64,000 nucleotides of DNA from an uncultured Clostridia bacterium (GTDB lineage: Bacteria; Bacillota; Clostridia; Christensenellales; Borkfalkiaceae), in assembly GCA_944376295.1 (NCBI GenBank), contig CALWCE010000001.1:1-64000 (forward strand), in the 5' to 3' direction. The position numbers and the translations under genes were made by a program. The stretch's first letter is position 1, and each line of letters opens with the position of its first letter. The notes below the pieces were generated by a model. That model saw nothing but the letters and a program-made list of their open reading frames with translations. It was not told the origin of the DNA and searched no databases. This document shows positions 32,447-41,100 of this stretch, one piece after another.

Positions 32447-32707
32447 AGACCCCGAGATGGCATTTATGCCGTCTCGGGGTCTTTGTTATTGTGAGGGTTT
32501 GAACCACAGCCGCCGAAACGTTTGGGAATGCGGCAAAGCTTTCTCGGCTGTCGGTTCACGCGCCCGCCACGAGCAAGGGACGCCCGCTTGCGGAAGCATC
32601 CCGCAGCCGTGACGCACGAGGGTGCAGCCCGAAGTAGGCGCGAAGCGACGACGCTCAGCCGAGGGGTCCCCTTTAGGGGTGTCGGCTGAATCCCTCTCAC
32701 CGCGCCA
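32428..32707. mobile_element. Putative attachment-site pair: tRNA-Ser 3' end duplicated around a ~240-bp segment
   Basis: AATCCCTCTCACCGCGCCA occurs at 32428-32446 (the tRNA end) and again at 32689-32707, in the same direction. Duplication of a tRNA 3' end is the usual trace of tyrosine-integrase insertion. The segment between holds no recognisable gene. It contains a strong hairpin (CAGCCGA...TCGGCTG enclosing CCCC-TTTA-GGGG) at about 32654-32688 and GTGAGGGTTTGAACC, which resembles an inverted T-arm. It may be an empty scar, a deletion remnant or a tiny element. A second terminator-like hairpin (GGAAAAGGGAG...CTCCCTTTTCC) follows at 32709-32744. From there to 32865 nothing further is recognised. 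Confidence 0.6.
32446..32485 (+). terminator. Terminator directly after tRNA-Ser
   Basis: A stem starting AAGACCCCGAGA and closing with TCTCGGGGTCTT, with inner GGCA-TTTA-TGCC, is followed by TGTTATT. It begins at the last base of the tRNA. Confidence 0.8.
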
Positions 32708-32865
32708 TGGAAAAGGGAGTTGACTTTCGTCAGCTCCCTTTTCCGTTGTACCGTTTTTGAGAGGGATCTGAGGGTGGAGGCGCGAGCGCCCGCCGCGTCA
32801 TGCCCTTCTCCTTGCGGAACCCGGGCAGTCGCTCGGGGGAATACTCCGAGAAAGCCCGATCCGCC

Positions 32866-33504
32866 CTATCGCAGCCCGCCCTCCCGCGTGCACGCGTTCA
32901 GGATCATCCGCGCGAGCAGCATGGAGCCGATCGCCCCGGGATGCACCCTGTCCCACGAAATGCTCATGCCCGAGCGGTGCTCCATGTAGGCGTCGAACTC
33001 CTTCTGCGCATCGAGCACGGGTAAACCGAATTTCTGTGCCACCTTGTGCATGATCGCGGCATAGCGCTCCGTCAGAAGGCGCATTTCATCCGAACGGTTC
33101 CGTTCCATGAAATAGGGCGAGATGAAAACAAAGCGCTCGTACCGCTCCGCCTTTTTGCAGATCTGAGTCAGATTGCGCTCGTATTCCTCTTCGGTCACGA
33201 GCGGCTTTTCGGGATCCAGGCGGTCGAAATGCCGCCAGACGTCGTTGGCGCCGACGAGGCAAAAGACGACGGAGGGCTGCTTTTCGTCCACGTCCTTTTC
33301 CCACCGCGCCAGAAGATCGCGAGAATTGTCTCCGCTCACGCCCGCATTCAGAACGCGGCAGCCGATCTCGGGGTAAAACGCCGCAAGCGCATCCCGCACC
33401 AGCCGCACATACCCATTCCCGATGCCGTCCCATGTGGTGTTCTTGTCCGCATCCGTGATGGAATCGCCCGCAAAGACGATGACATCGCCATCCTGAAAAA
33501 ACAT
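32866..33504 (-). CDS. SGNH/GDSL-type hydrolase (esterase)
   Basis: This 212-residue enzyme has block I FAGDSITDADKNTTWDG (Ser near 15), block II NAGVSGDNSRDLLARW, block III LVGANDVWRHF and block V SWDRVHPGAIGSMLLA (Asp, His). It begins at 33504, where GGAGG lies about 8 nt upstream; the open frame continues over the spacer without a ribosome site. It is cytoplasmic. It is last in a unit with the GH13 enzyme and another SGNH hydrolase, which suggests de-esterification of imported oligosaccharides. Confidence 0.9.
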   Translation of the reverse strand: MFFQDGDVIVFAGDSITDADKNTTWDGIGNGYVRLVRDALAAFYPEIGCRVLNAGVSGDNSRDLLARWEKDVDEKQPSVVFCLVGANDVWRHFDRLDPEKPLVTEEEYERNLTQICKKAERYERFVFISPYFMERNRSDEMRLLTERYAAIMHKVAQKFGLPVLDAQKEFDAYMEHRSGMSISWDRVHPGAIGSMLLARMILNACTREGGLR

Positions 33505-33568
33505 AATATGCCTCCGAACGATAAATGTATGGCCGCCCTGCCCGTTTGCGCAAGGCGGCCGATCTTGT

Positions 33569-35113
33569 TTATTTTGCAAGGAGCACGACCGCGCTCAACG
33601 GCGCCATCATGCCGCCCTCGGGCGCTTTACCGACGCTGTAGAGCACTTCGCCTTCCAACGGGAAGGGCAGCGGCTCCGCCCTGTCGGCAGGGTTGAGCGC
33701 GACAACGATGCGCTCGCCGTCCGCCTTCCGTTCATAGATAAAGGGATATTTTTCCTTTTCGGCATACAGCGGCGTGAACTCGCCGAACGATCGAAGCGCC
33801 TTGTGCGCGTGGCGCAGGGCAAGCAGATCCTTCACCGTGTTGAGGAGCGAATGACTGTCCTTTGTCTGCTCTTCGACGGTCGGCGCGTCCGCGCTCATGT
33901 CGAAGGGGATATAGGACGTCGCGGAAGAGGTGAACCCGAAGCCCGTCTTCTTTTCCCACTGCATGGGAGAGCGCGAACCCGTGCGGTCGTAGCCGCCCTC
34001 CACCGAGGTAAGACCTTCGAGATAGCGCATCCCGATCTCGTCGCCGTAATAGAGGAAGGGTGCGCCCGGCATGGTCAGAAGGAAGACAAAGCAGAGCTTG
34101 AGATCGAGCGCATCCCTTTTGAAAGCGAGGCGGAACATATCGTGATTGCTCGACGGGATGCAGATGAGCCCCTTCCCTTCGGTGGACGCAAGATAAGCGG
34201 TGTAAGGCTCGACAAAGGCGGTGATGTCCCCCTTCCCCTCTCTGGAAAAGAAGGGACGTTCGCTGCGGAACAGCGACATATACGCGGGAGGACCGAAGTG
34301 CAGCAGGAAGTCCATATGGAAGCCGCCCGCGATAGATTCCTTCGGCACGCCCCATTCGGAGACCATGGCGCAGTGCGGGTATTCCCTTTCGAGGAAGGCG
34401 CGGATATCCTGCCATAAGAGGATGTTCGCGGGATGCCCGATGTCGTCCTCTTTGATGAGGCTCGCCGCCATATCGACGCGGAAACCGTCCGCGCCCAGAT
34501 CGAGCCAGAAGCGCATGACGTCCTTGATCGCCTCGCGCGTTGCAAGCGCGGCGGGCGAATCGACGGGCTGCTTCCACGGGCGGTCGGGGTGCGCATAGCC
34601 GTAGTTGAGCGCGGGCTGATGCGAGAAGAAGTTGACGACCGCGCTGCCGTTGCGGTCGGAGATCCCGCGCAGGGTCGCCGCCTCGCCGCCGCCCTCCCAG
34701 ATGCTGTCCGTCCAGACATAGCGGTCGGAATACTCGTTCTTTTCCGCCTTCATGGACTCTTGGAACCACGGATGGTCGATGGCGGTATGCCCCGGCACAA
34801 GGTCGATGAGGACGTGCATGCCGCGCTGATGCGCCTCTTCGAAGAAGCGCTTTGCGTCCTCGTTCGTGCCGTAGCGGGGAGCGATCTTCTTGTAATCGCG
34901 CACGTCGTAGCCCGCATCGCCGAATGGCGAATCGTACCACGGATTCACCCAGATCGCGTTGCAGCCGAGCTCCTTGACGTAATCAAGGCGGGAGATCATC
35001 CCCGGGATGTCGCCGATGCCGTCGCCGTTCGAATCCTGAAAGGACTGCGGGTAAATTTCATAAAATACCGCGTCCGAAAGCCATGCGGGAAGCGTATTCC
35101 CTGTTTTTTCCAT
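33569..35113 (-). CDS. GH13 alpha-glucosidase/alpha-amylase-family enzyme
   Basis: This 514-residue enzyme has no signal peptide. The GH13 conserved regions are in order: AVFYEIYPQSFQDSNGDGIGDIPGM, DLVPGHTAIDHPWF, GADGFRVDMA (Asp nucleophile), MVSEWG (acid/base Glu) and IPSSNHDMFR (region IV NHD). QDSNGDGIGD is the Ca2+-binding-loop-like sequence typical of oligo-1,6-glucosidase and trehalose-type enzymes. It probably hydrolyses short alpha-glucosides inside the cell. The ATG at 35113 is chosen, 6 nt after GAGGTG; a GTG 9 nt upstream is part of that ribosome site. An SGNH hydrolase gene flanks it on each side in the same direction. Confidence 0.9.
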   Translation of the reverse strand: MEKTGNTLPAWLSDAVFYEIYPQSFQDSNGDGIGDIPGMISRLDYVKELGCNAIWVNPWYDSPFGDAGYDVRDYKKIAPRYGTNEDAKRFFEEAHQRGMHVLIDLVPGHTAIDHPWFQESMKAEKNEYSDRYVWTDSIWEGGGEAATLRGISDRNGSAVVNFFSHQPALNYGYAHPDRPWKQPVDSPAALATREAIKDVMRFWLDLGADGFRVDMAASLIKEDDIGHPANILLWQDIRAFLEREYPHCAMVSEWGVPKESIAGGFHMDFLLHFGPPAYMSLFRSERPFFSREGKGDITAFVEPYTAYLASTEGKGLICIPSSNHDMFRLAFKRDALDLKLCFVFLLTMPGAPFLYYGDEIGMRYLEGLTSVEGGYDRTGSRSPMQWEKKTGFGFTSSATSYIPFDMSADAPTVEEQTKDSHSLLNTVKDLLALRHAHKALRSFGEFTPLYAEKEKYPFIYERKADGERIVVALNPADRAEPLPFPLEGEVLYSVGKAPEGGMMAPLSAVVLLAK

Positions 35114-35158
35114 ATTGTTCACCTCAAAGTTTGTTTATTTTTCAAAAGAGCCGCGCCG

Positions 35159-35791
35159 TCAGAGGCGCTTGAGATAGTCTGCGACCGCTTGAGCGAGAAG
35201 CGCATGCCCCCTGTCGTTCGGATGGAGCCCGTCGCCGAGATTTTCTGCAACGCCCATGACGGTCGGGTCCCGGCGGCACATTGCATAAAGATCGAGCACC
35301 TTCCACCCCTGCCGCAGGGCGCAGTCTTTTACGGCAGCCGCATAGTCCGCAAGCGGATGCTTCCCTTCGGGCGGCGTATCTTCCCCGTCCCTGCAAAGGG
35401 GCGTGAGCGCGACTTTCACCGCCGTGGGGAATCTTTCGTTCAGCCTTTGAAACAGGACGTTGCAGGCGCCGCAGAAGGTTTCCGCCCTCTCGTCTTCCCT
35501 CCCGCCGAAGGGAGCGTCCCCGTGCCCGTAATCGTTGGTCCCGCCGAAGACCACGACGATGTCCGCGTCCCGATCGAGCGAATCGACGCGCGAGAGGAAA
35601 TCATGATCGTCGTTTTCCCCGACCCGCTTTCGCTGCGGTGCGATACGCGTCGCGCCGATGCCGAAATTGCGCGCGTCCGCGCCCTCGTTCGCCCCGAAAA
35701 CGCTGACAAAGCAGGTTTCGGGCGAGGAAGCGCCCGCGCCTTCCGTAATACTGTCGCCCAAAAAGACGACCTTCTTCCCTTGCAATTGCAT
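35159..35791 (-). CDS. SGNH/GDSL-type hydrolase (esterase)
   Basis: This 210-residue enzyme has block I FLGDSITEGAGAS (Ser near 13), block II NFGIGATRIAPQ, block III VVFGGTNDYGHGD and block V DGLHPNDRGHALLAQ. The start at 35791 has AGAGG upstream. It leads a unit with GH13 (45-nt gap) and a second SGNH gene (64-nt gap beyond GH13). The three SGNH proteins in this region share the blocks but differ widely between them, so they are not recent duplicates. Confidence 0.9.
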   Translation of the reverse strand: MQLQGKKVVFLGDSITEGAGASSPETCFVSVFGANEGADARNFGIGATRIAPQRKRVGENDDHDFLSRVDSLDRDADIVVVFGGTNDYGHGDAPFGGREDERAETFCGACNVLFQRLNERFPTAVKVALTPLCRDGEDTPPEGKHPLADYAAAVKDCALRQGWKVLDLYAMCRRDPTVMGVAENLGDGLHPNDRGHALLAQAVADYLKRL

Positions 35792-35826
35792 AGATCTGCC
35801 TCTTAAGATACTTTTACCCCAAGTCA

Positions 35827-35850
35827 CGCCGCATGAAACCTCATGCGGCG
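35827..35850. terminator. Stem-loop between the phosphoesterase and SGNH genes
   Basis: CGCCGCATGA-AACC-TCATGCGGCG is followed on the plus side by CGATTTTT and preceded on the minus side by an A-rich stretch. It lies 23 nt after the phosphoesterase stop. The T run is on the wrong side for the leftward genes, so it may only attenuate. Confidence 0.45.
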
Positions 35851-35872
35851 CGATTTTTCGGTATTTGCTGCG

Positions 35873-38092
35873 TTATTTCAGGTCGTAGACATAGCATGCG
35901 CCCGAGAGCCACATACCCGTCGTGAATTCCCTGCCGAGGAACACGACCTTATCTGCATATACGCGGACATACCAGCCCTCATGGCGCAGAGTGACGCCGG
36001 GAGTGATCTCCTTGTCGATATACGCCGTGCCGCCCGTCTGGATGAAGTTGTTCTTCTGCGCGGTGGACGCGGGGAAGACGGCGCGGTAGGAATCGAGCTC
36101 CCTGTGGTTGTGCCCGCTCACGAAGAATGCGTTCGGATACTTGCCGAGGATCCTCTTGAGCCTGTCGGCGCTGCGCACGAGCCAACCGTTTTCTTCCATG
36201 ATCTTGACATGATCCCAGCCCTCGCCCGGAAGGGTACCCGACGTGGTATCGGTGAGCGGCTGATGCAGATAGACGAACACGGGTTCCCCGTTGACCGCTT
36301 CCAAGCGCTCCTCGAGCCATGCGAGCTGCGCCGCAGAGAGATGCGCGCACACCCAGTCGCCGTCGGCGCCCTCGGTGTTGAGGGAGATATGATGCACGCC
36401 GTTCACTTTGACGTCGTACCAAAGCCCGTCTCCGCCGACCGTCATTGCACCGCCCGAAGCCGCCGCCTTATCCGTCACCCATCCGGTGAAGGGCGATACC
36501 GCCGTTGCGAAATCGGTACCCTTCTGCCAATCGCCGCGGTCATACACGGCGTAGTAGTCGTGGTTGCCGAGCATATAGTAGACGCTGTCCGCAAATCCTT
36601 GTTCTGCCGTGATCTTATCGACCAGCGTCCATTCCTCTTCTCTGCCGCTCTCCGTCACGTCGCCGACGATGAACACGTCGCTGTTTGCGCCCAAGACCGT
36701 CTTGATGTCGTTGAGCGCCGCGGCGTAGTTATTGCTGTTGCGGACGACTTCCGTGCCGACCGTCTCGCCGTTTTCGAGCCGATAATCGGTGTAGCCGACG
36801 TGGATGTCGCTCAGATAAGCGAACTCGGAAAGAACGGCCTCATCCGACCCGAACGCCTTTGCGTTTTCGGGAAGGTCGACGCGGAAATAGCTGTCGCCGA
36901 GCCCGTCCGCATTCTTGCCGTAGAAGCGCAGGTTGGTCGCGCCCTCGGGGATCATGACGTTCTCGAAGGCGTAATAACGCTGCGGGTTGCCCGTGACGCG
37001 CTGTGCGCCGAAGGGAAGATAGCCCTCGAGCACGCCGTCCTCATCCGCCCAATAGGCGACGACTTCCGAGGCGTTGAAGCGATCGGGGGCGAAGGAGCAG
37101 AGCACTTCCCCGCTCAACACGCCCTTTTCCGCGCCGTACGCGTTCATATAGACCGATTCGGGCGCATACGCCTTGCCCGTTCTGCCTGCGGTGACGGTGA
37201 ACTCCGTCTTGGCAAGCACGTTCGAGTACCCGCCGTCGCCAAAGAGCACGAGCTCATAGGAGCCCGGCTCCCAGACGGCTTCCGCATTGGCGGCGCGGGC
37301 GGGATAGACGGAGCTCCAGCCCACCGAACCGACTTTGTTCTCCTGCAAAATGTAGCCCTGACCGGAGATGAGCTGGTTGCCGCACAGCGTGACCCATTTG
37401 AGATAGTCGCCGCCGTAAGAGCCGCCGTCCTGCTTTTTGTAGAGTCCCAGCCAGCGGTAGCTCCCGCCGTTTTGCGACGTGTTCGTCGTATCGGCATAGA
37501 AGGAGAACACGATCTGCTCGTTCTGGAAATACTGCTTCTTGTTGGTGAGGACGGCGCCTCCCGTCACGGTGAAGGCAGCCGTTGCACGCGGAGTCGCGGC
37601 GTCCTCGGTCTGAAAGAGTGCGGCGACATAGTCGCCTGCGGAGAGGCTGTTGGCGGGGAGCGCGTAACGGAAGCCATTTGTGTCCGCAAGCTTATACGTC
37701 TTTTCCGCCTTTTGAAAGCTCGTATCTTCCGCCTTGTAGACGCCTACCCATGCGTCGCTGCCGCCCGACGCCGTGATATAAACGGTCTGCTGACTGTCCT
37801 CACGGCCGGTCGTGAGCCAGCTCTCGTCGGCGTTATACGACCCGCCGTAGTACATCTGCGCGTCGGTGCGGATATACCATTCGGGAGGGGTAGGGGTCGA
37901 GACCGTATCATCCCCTTCCGTCTGTGGACTGCCCGAGACCGACACGTTCGGGTTTTCGCTCCCCGATCCGGGCTGAAGCTCGTTCTTCATGCCGTTATTT
38001 CCTCCGACTTCGGCGCATCCCGCAAGCAGGAACGAACAAGAGAGCCCTGCCGCAAGCATCATCGCGCCTATTTTCAACATCTTATTTCTCAT
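35873..38092 (-). CDS. Lipoprotein metallophosphoesterase (calcineurin-like) with N-terminal beta-rich domains
   Basis: This 739-residue protein has a lipoprotein signal ending LLAGC (Cys26). Residues ~50-410 are beta-rich modules of unknown function (repeated phrases W-GLYK and WVGVYK-ED). The calcineurin-like domain starts near residue 425: SDIHVGY (Asp, His), IVGDVTES, MLGNHDYY (~506), VYLHQPL and VSGHNHRE (~658), a complete two-metal set. It should hydrolyse a phosphate ester at the outer face of the membrane. GGAGGG precedes the start. It begins 12 nt after the stop of the 1545-residue surface protein, so they form one operon. Confidence 0.9.
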   Translation of the reverse strand: MRNKMLKIGAMMLAAGLSCSFLLAGCAEVGGNNGMKNELQPGSGSENPNVSVSGSPQTEGDDTVSTPTPPEWYIRTDAQMYYGGSYNADESWLTTGREDSQQTVYITASGGSDAWVGVYKAEDTSFQKAEKTYKLADTNGFRYALPANSLSAGDYVAALFQTEDAATPRATAAFTVTGGAVLTNKKQYFQNEQIVFSFYADTTNTSQNGGSYRWLGLYKKQDGGSYGGDYLKWVTLCGNQLISGQGYILQENKVGSVGWSSVYPARAANAEAVWEPGSYELVLFGDGGYSNVLAKTEFTVTAGRTGKAYAPESVYMNAYGAEKGVLSGEVLCSFAPDRFNASEVVAYWADEDGVLEGYLPFGAQRVTGNPQRYYAFENVMIPEGATNLRFYGKNADGLGDSYFRVDLPENAKAFGSDEAVLSEFAYLSDIHVGYTDYRLENGETVGTEVVRNSNNYAAALNDIKTVLGANSDVFIVGDVTESGREEEWTLVDKITAEQGFADSVYYMLGNHDYYAVYDRGDWQKGTDFATAVSPFTGWVTDKAAASGGAMTVGGDGLWYDVKVNGVHHISLNTEGADGDWVCAHLSAAQLAWLEERLEAVNGEPVFVYLHQPLTDTTSGTLPGEGWDHVKIMEENGWLVRSADRLKRILGKYPNAFFVSGHNHRELDSYRAVFPASTAQKNNFIQTGGTAYIDKEITPGVTLRHEGWYVRVYADKVVFLGREFTTGMWLSGACYVYDLK

Positions 38093-38104
38093 AGTTTTCC
38101 CTCC

Positions 38105-41100
38105 TTATTTCTGTCCGCCGAGTTTCTTTTTGCGGACGACGAGCACCACGGCAACGACAACGCCCGCCGCAACGACGACGGCTGCGACGACGATCGCCGC
38201 GATCTGTCCGCCCGTCAACCCGTCGGATGCGCCATCGCCGGGATCCTCCGCGCCGCAGACGGTGCAGACGCCGCCCTCGAACTTGTGACCCGCTGCGGGC
38301 AGCTTCATGCTCGATTCGTCGATCTCCATTTCGCCCTTGTCGTCGGAAGTGCATCTGCCGCATTCCGAGCACTTGTAGTAAGCGCTGTTGCCGTCCTCCG
38401 TGCAGGTAGGCGCCTTCGCGGGGACCTGCACCATGTTGTGCTGCCCCGACGTGGGAAGAGCGACTTCCTCTTTGCTCGTCTCGGTCTTGCCCTCCGCGTC
38501 AAGGAAGAGCTTGCCGCAGATCGAGCATTCCCAATAAGCCTTATTGCCCGCTTCCGCGCAGGTGGACTCCTTCGCGGGGACCTCTTTGAGCTGATGTCCT
38601 CCCGTGGGGATGACGATCTCCTCTTTGCTCGTCTCCGTCTTGCCCTCTGCGTCAAGGAAGAGCTTGCCGCAGACCGAGCAGATATAATAAGCTTTGGTAC
38701 CCTCTTGCATGCAGGTCGACGGCTTTTCCGCGACCGCAGTCAGCGCATGAGGAGCAACGGGGATGACCGCCTCATGCAGATCGATGTAGCGGTATCCGCC
38801 GAAGACGACGGAAGCCTCGAGCACCTTCTTGCCCTCTGTCTGACAGGTGGCGTCCACGCTCTCTTCTTCCGACTCGACGACCTTGATCTCTTCCGTACAC
38901 TCCGCTTCGGCGTCGCAGTCCTTGCAGTAGAACTCGACCGAAGGCGTCTCGCCGTCCCAGGTCCATTTTGCCCAATAGGTATGTGCGTCGGGATCGATCG
39001 GCAAAGAGAGATCGGTCAGCTCTTCCGCACAGTCCGCATCTGCAAAGTACTTGTGGCAATACAGGCACTCCCAGCATGCCCTGACGCCTTCCGTCGTACA
39101 CGTCGGGTTGATCTGCTCGTTATAGGAGACGCTGTGTGCGTTTTCATCGGCAGGAACGACCCTTTCAAGAGCGTTTCCGTGCACGCAGGTGAACAGCCCT
39201 TCGCCTTCCGAGATACAGGTCGCGGGCTTGCCCGAGACGAACGTCGCATAATCGCAGACGTGAACGGTCAGTTCTTTGACATAAGGAACGCCGTCCGCCG
39301 TGACGGTATAGCGCAGGATATGATCGCCCTTATCCGTCATCGAAAGTGTGCCGCCCGGTTGGGTCGCCGACTCCGAATTATCGGGCTTGACCCATGCGAC
39401 GGTAAGCTTGGCGTCCTTGCTCGCCGTGTAAGTAAGTTCGGGAACGGTGAACTGCGTATCGCTGCCCACCTGCACGCCGGGAAGAACGGGGATGTCGTCG
39501 AAGACGGGCATCGCCGTGCCGCGCGTATACCAGAGCGGCTCATAGGCGACGGTCTCCGTATCGAAGGAGATCTCGCCCTCTTCCGTCGTCACGTCATAGA
39601 GCAGGAAGTCGATGGCGCCCGTCACCTTGACGGAGACGGTGTAGCCGTTTGCAAACGAGATCTTGGGAAGGTTGGATTTACTGCCCGTACCCTCCGTGGC
39701 AGGTGTAAAGCCATCGAGGTCGTTTACGAAGGAGGCGAGGATCTGCTTATTGCCGCTCTCGTTGGTCGCCATGACGTTCAGGACGTCGCCGTTCCACTCG
39801 AGGCCAAGAACGCCCGAAGAACTTGCGTCGCCGATCCAGGGCTGATACTGAATATCCCAGTTGTCGGCGATATCGTCCTTATTGTGATCCTCGCCCGTAC
39901 CGAGGACATAGTAATAAGTACCGCTGTTGTTTCTGCCCTGTGCGCAGTAGAGCGTCGTGCCGTTATAGACATATTCGACATATGCTCTGGTCTGATCAGG
40001 CGAAAGCCATACGACTTTGAAGTAGTTCTCGGGGTTGCCCGCCTCGGCAACGGTGAATTCCACCCTGCCGTTGACAGACCAGCCTTCCTCTGCCGCCGTG
40101 CCCCAGCGGAACTCGGTATTGCCCGTAAAGCGGCCGACGAAGTCGAAGGAGTAACTTTGTTCGATGGTCGGCTCCAGCAGCAGACCGTTTTCGGACTGCT
40201 TTTCACCCGAAGCGCCCTGCCCGTTTGCCGTCACCTTGACGGTGGGCTCCTTCACGTTCACGACTTCTTGTGCCGCAAACGCCTCCAGGTTGCGGACGGA
40301 GAAGGTGATGCTCTCGGAGATCGTTAAGCCGTTCCAGGAAACGCTGTAGCGCACTTCCACTTCATTGCCCGATTTGAGACCCGGGATCAAACCAGCTGCG
40401 GCGCTCGTCCAGCCGCTGCCGCCGTCTATGCGGTACTCGATCTTCTCGACGGAGTTTTTCGCCGAAGGGTCTCCGTTGGTGGTATAGGTCGCCTTAGGCG
40501 CGGTGAGATCCCCCGCCGCGACGATCTTATCGTACTGCCCGATCGTGATGGAAGGGAACGTGAGCCATTGCTTGTAGAATTCCGGCTCTTGTTCCACCCC
40601 TGCGCCGTTCAGCGCATAGACCGTGCCGCCCGCATACGGGTCGCCCGTTTCGCTCGTCGCGATGGACTCGATGAGAAGGTCGAAGCTCTTGGCATCGTCG
40701 TTGTCGCTGTTCTCGATCGAGATCGTATAACCTTTGCTCAAATCGAGCTTGGGAAGGTTGGGCGCGGTGCCGCTCGCTTCCGTCGTCGGCTCGAACGTCG
40801 TCCTCTGTTCGCAGAACGAGGCGATCGTCTTGCGTACTCCTGCATTATGGGAACTGATGAGCACGACGTTGAACGTGCCGTCCGTCTGCATCTCAAACCC
40901 GATATAAGGCTCCCTGCGCCCCAGATCGGTATCGCTCAAATGCCCTTGCACAGGCAGATACTGCGCAGCACCGATATCCTTCACGTTGCTTTCCTGATAA
41001 TAATAGGTATCATTCCCCTCATAGGAGTTGACCGTGCGGTAAAGCGTCTCACCGTTCCAGTCGTACGTCACATAGCCATAGCTCTGATATCGACCGCCGA

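Noticed and set aside
35843-40327. A 1494-codon open frame on the plus strand
   Set aside because: It runs antisense to the phosphoesterase and giant surface-protein genes, whose products have signal peptides, motifs and ribosome sites. Its translation is arginine/valine/aspartate-rich without domains, as expected from GC-rich codon bias.
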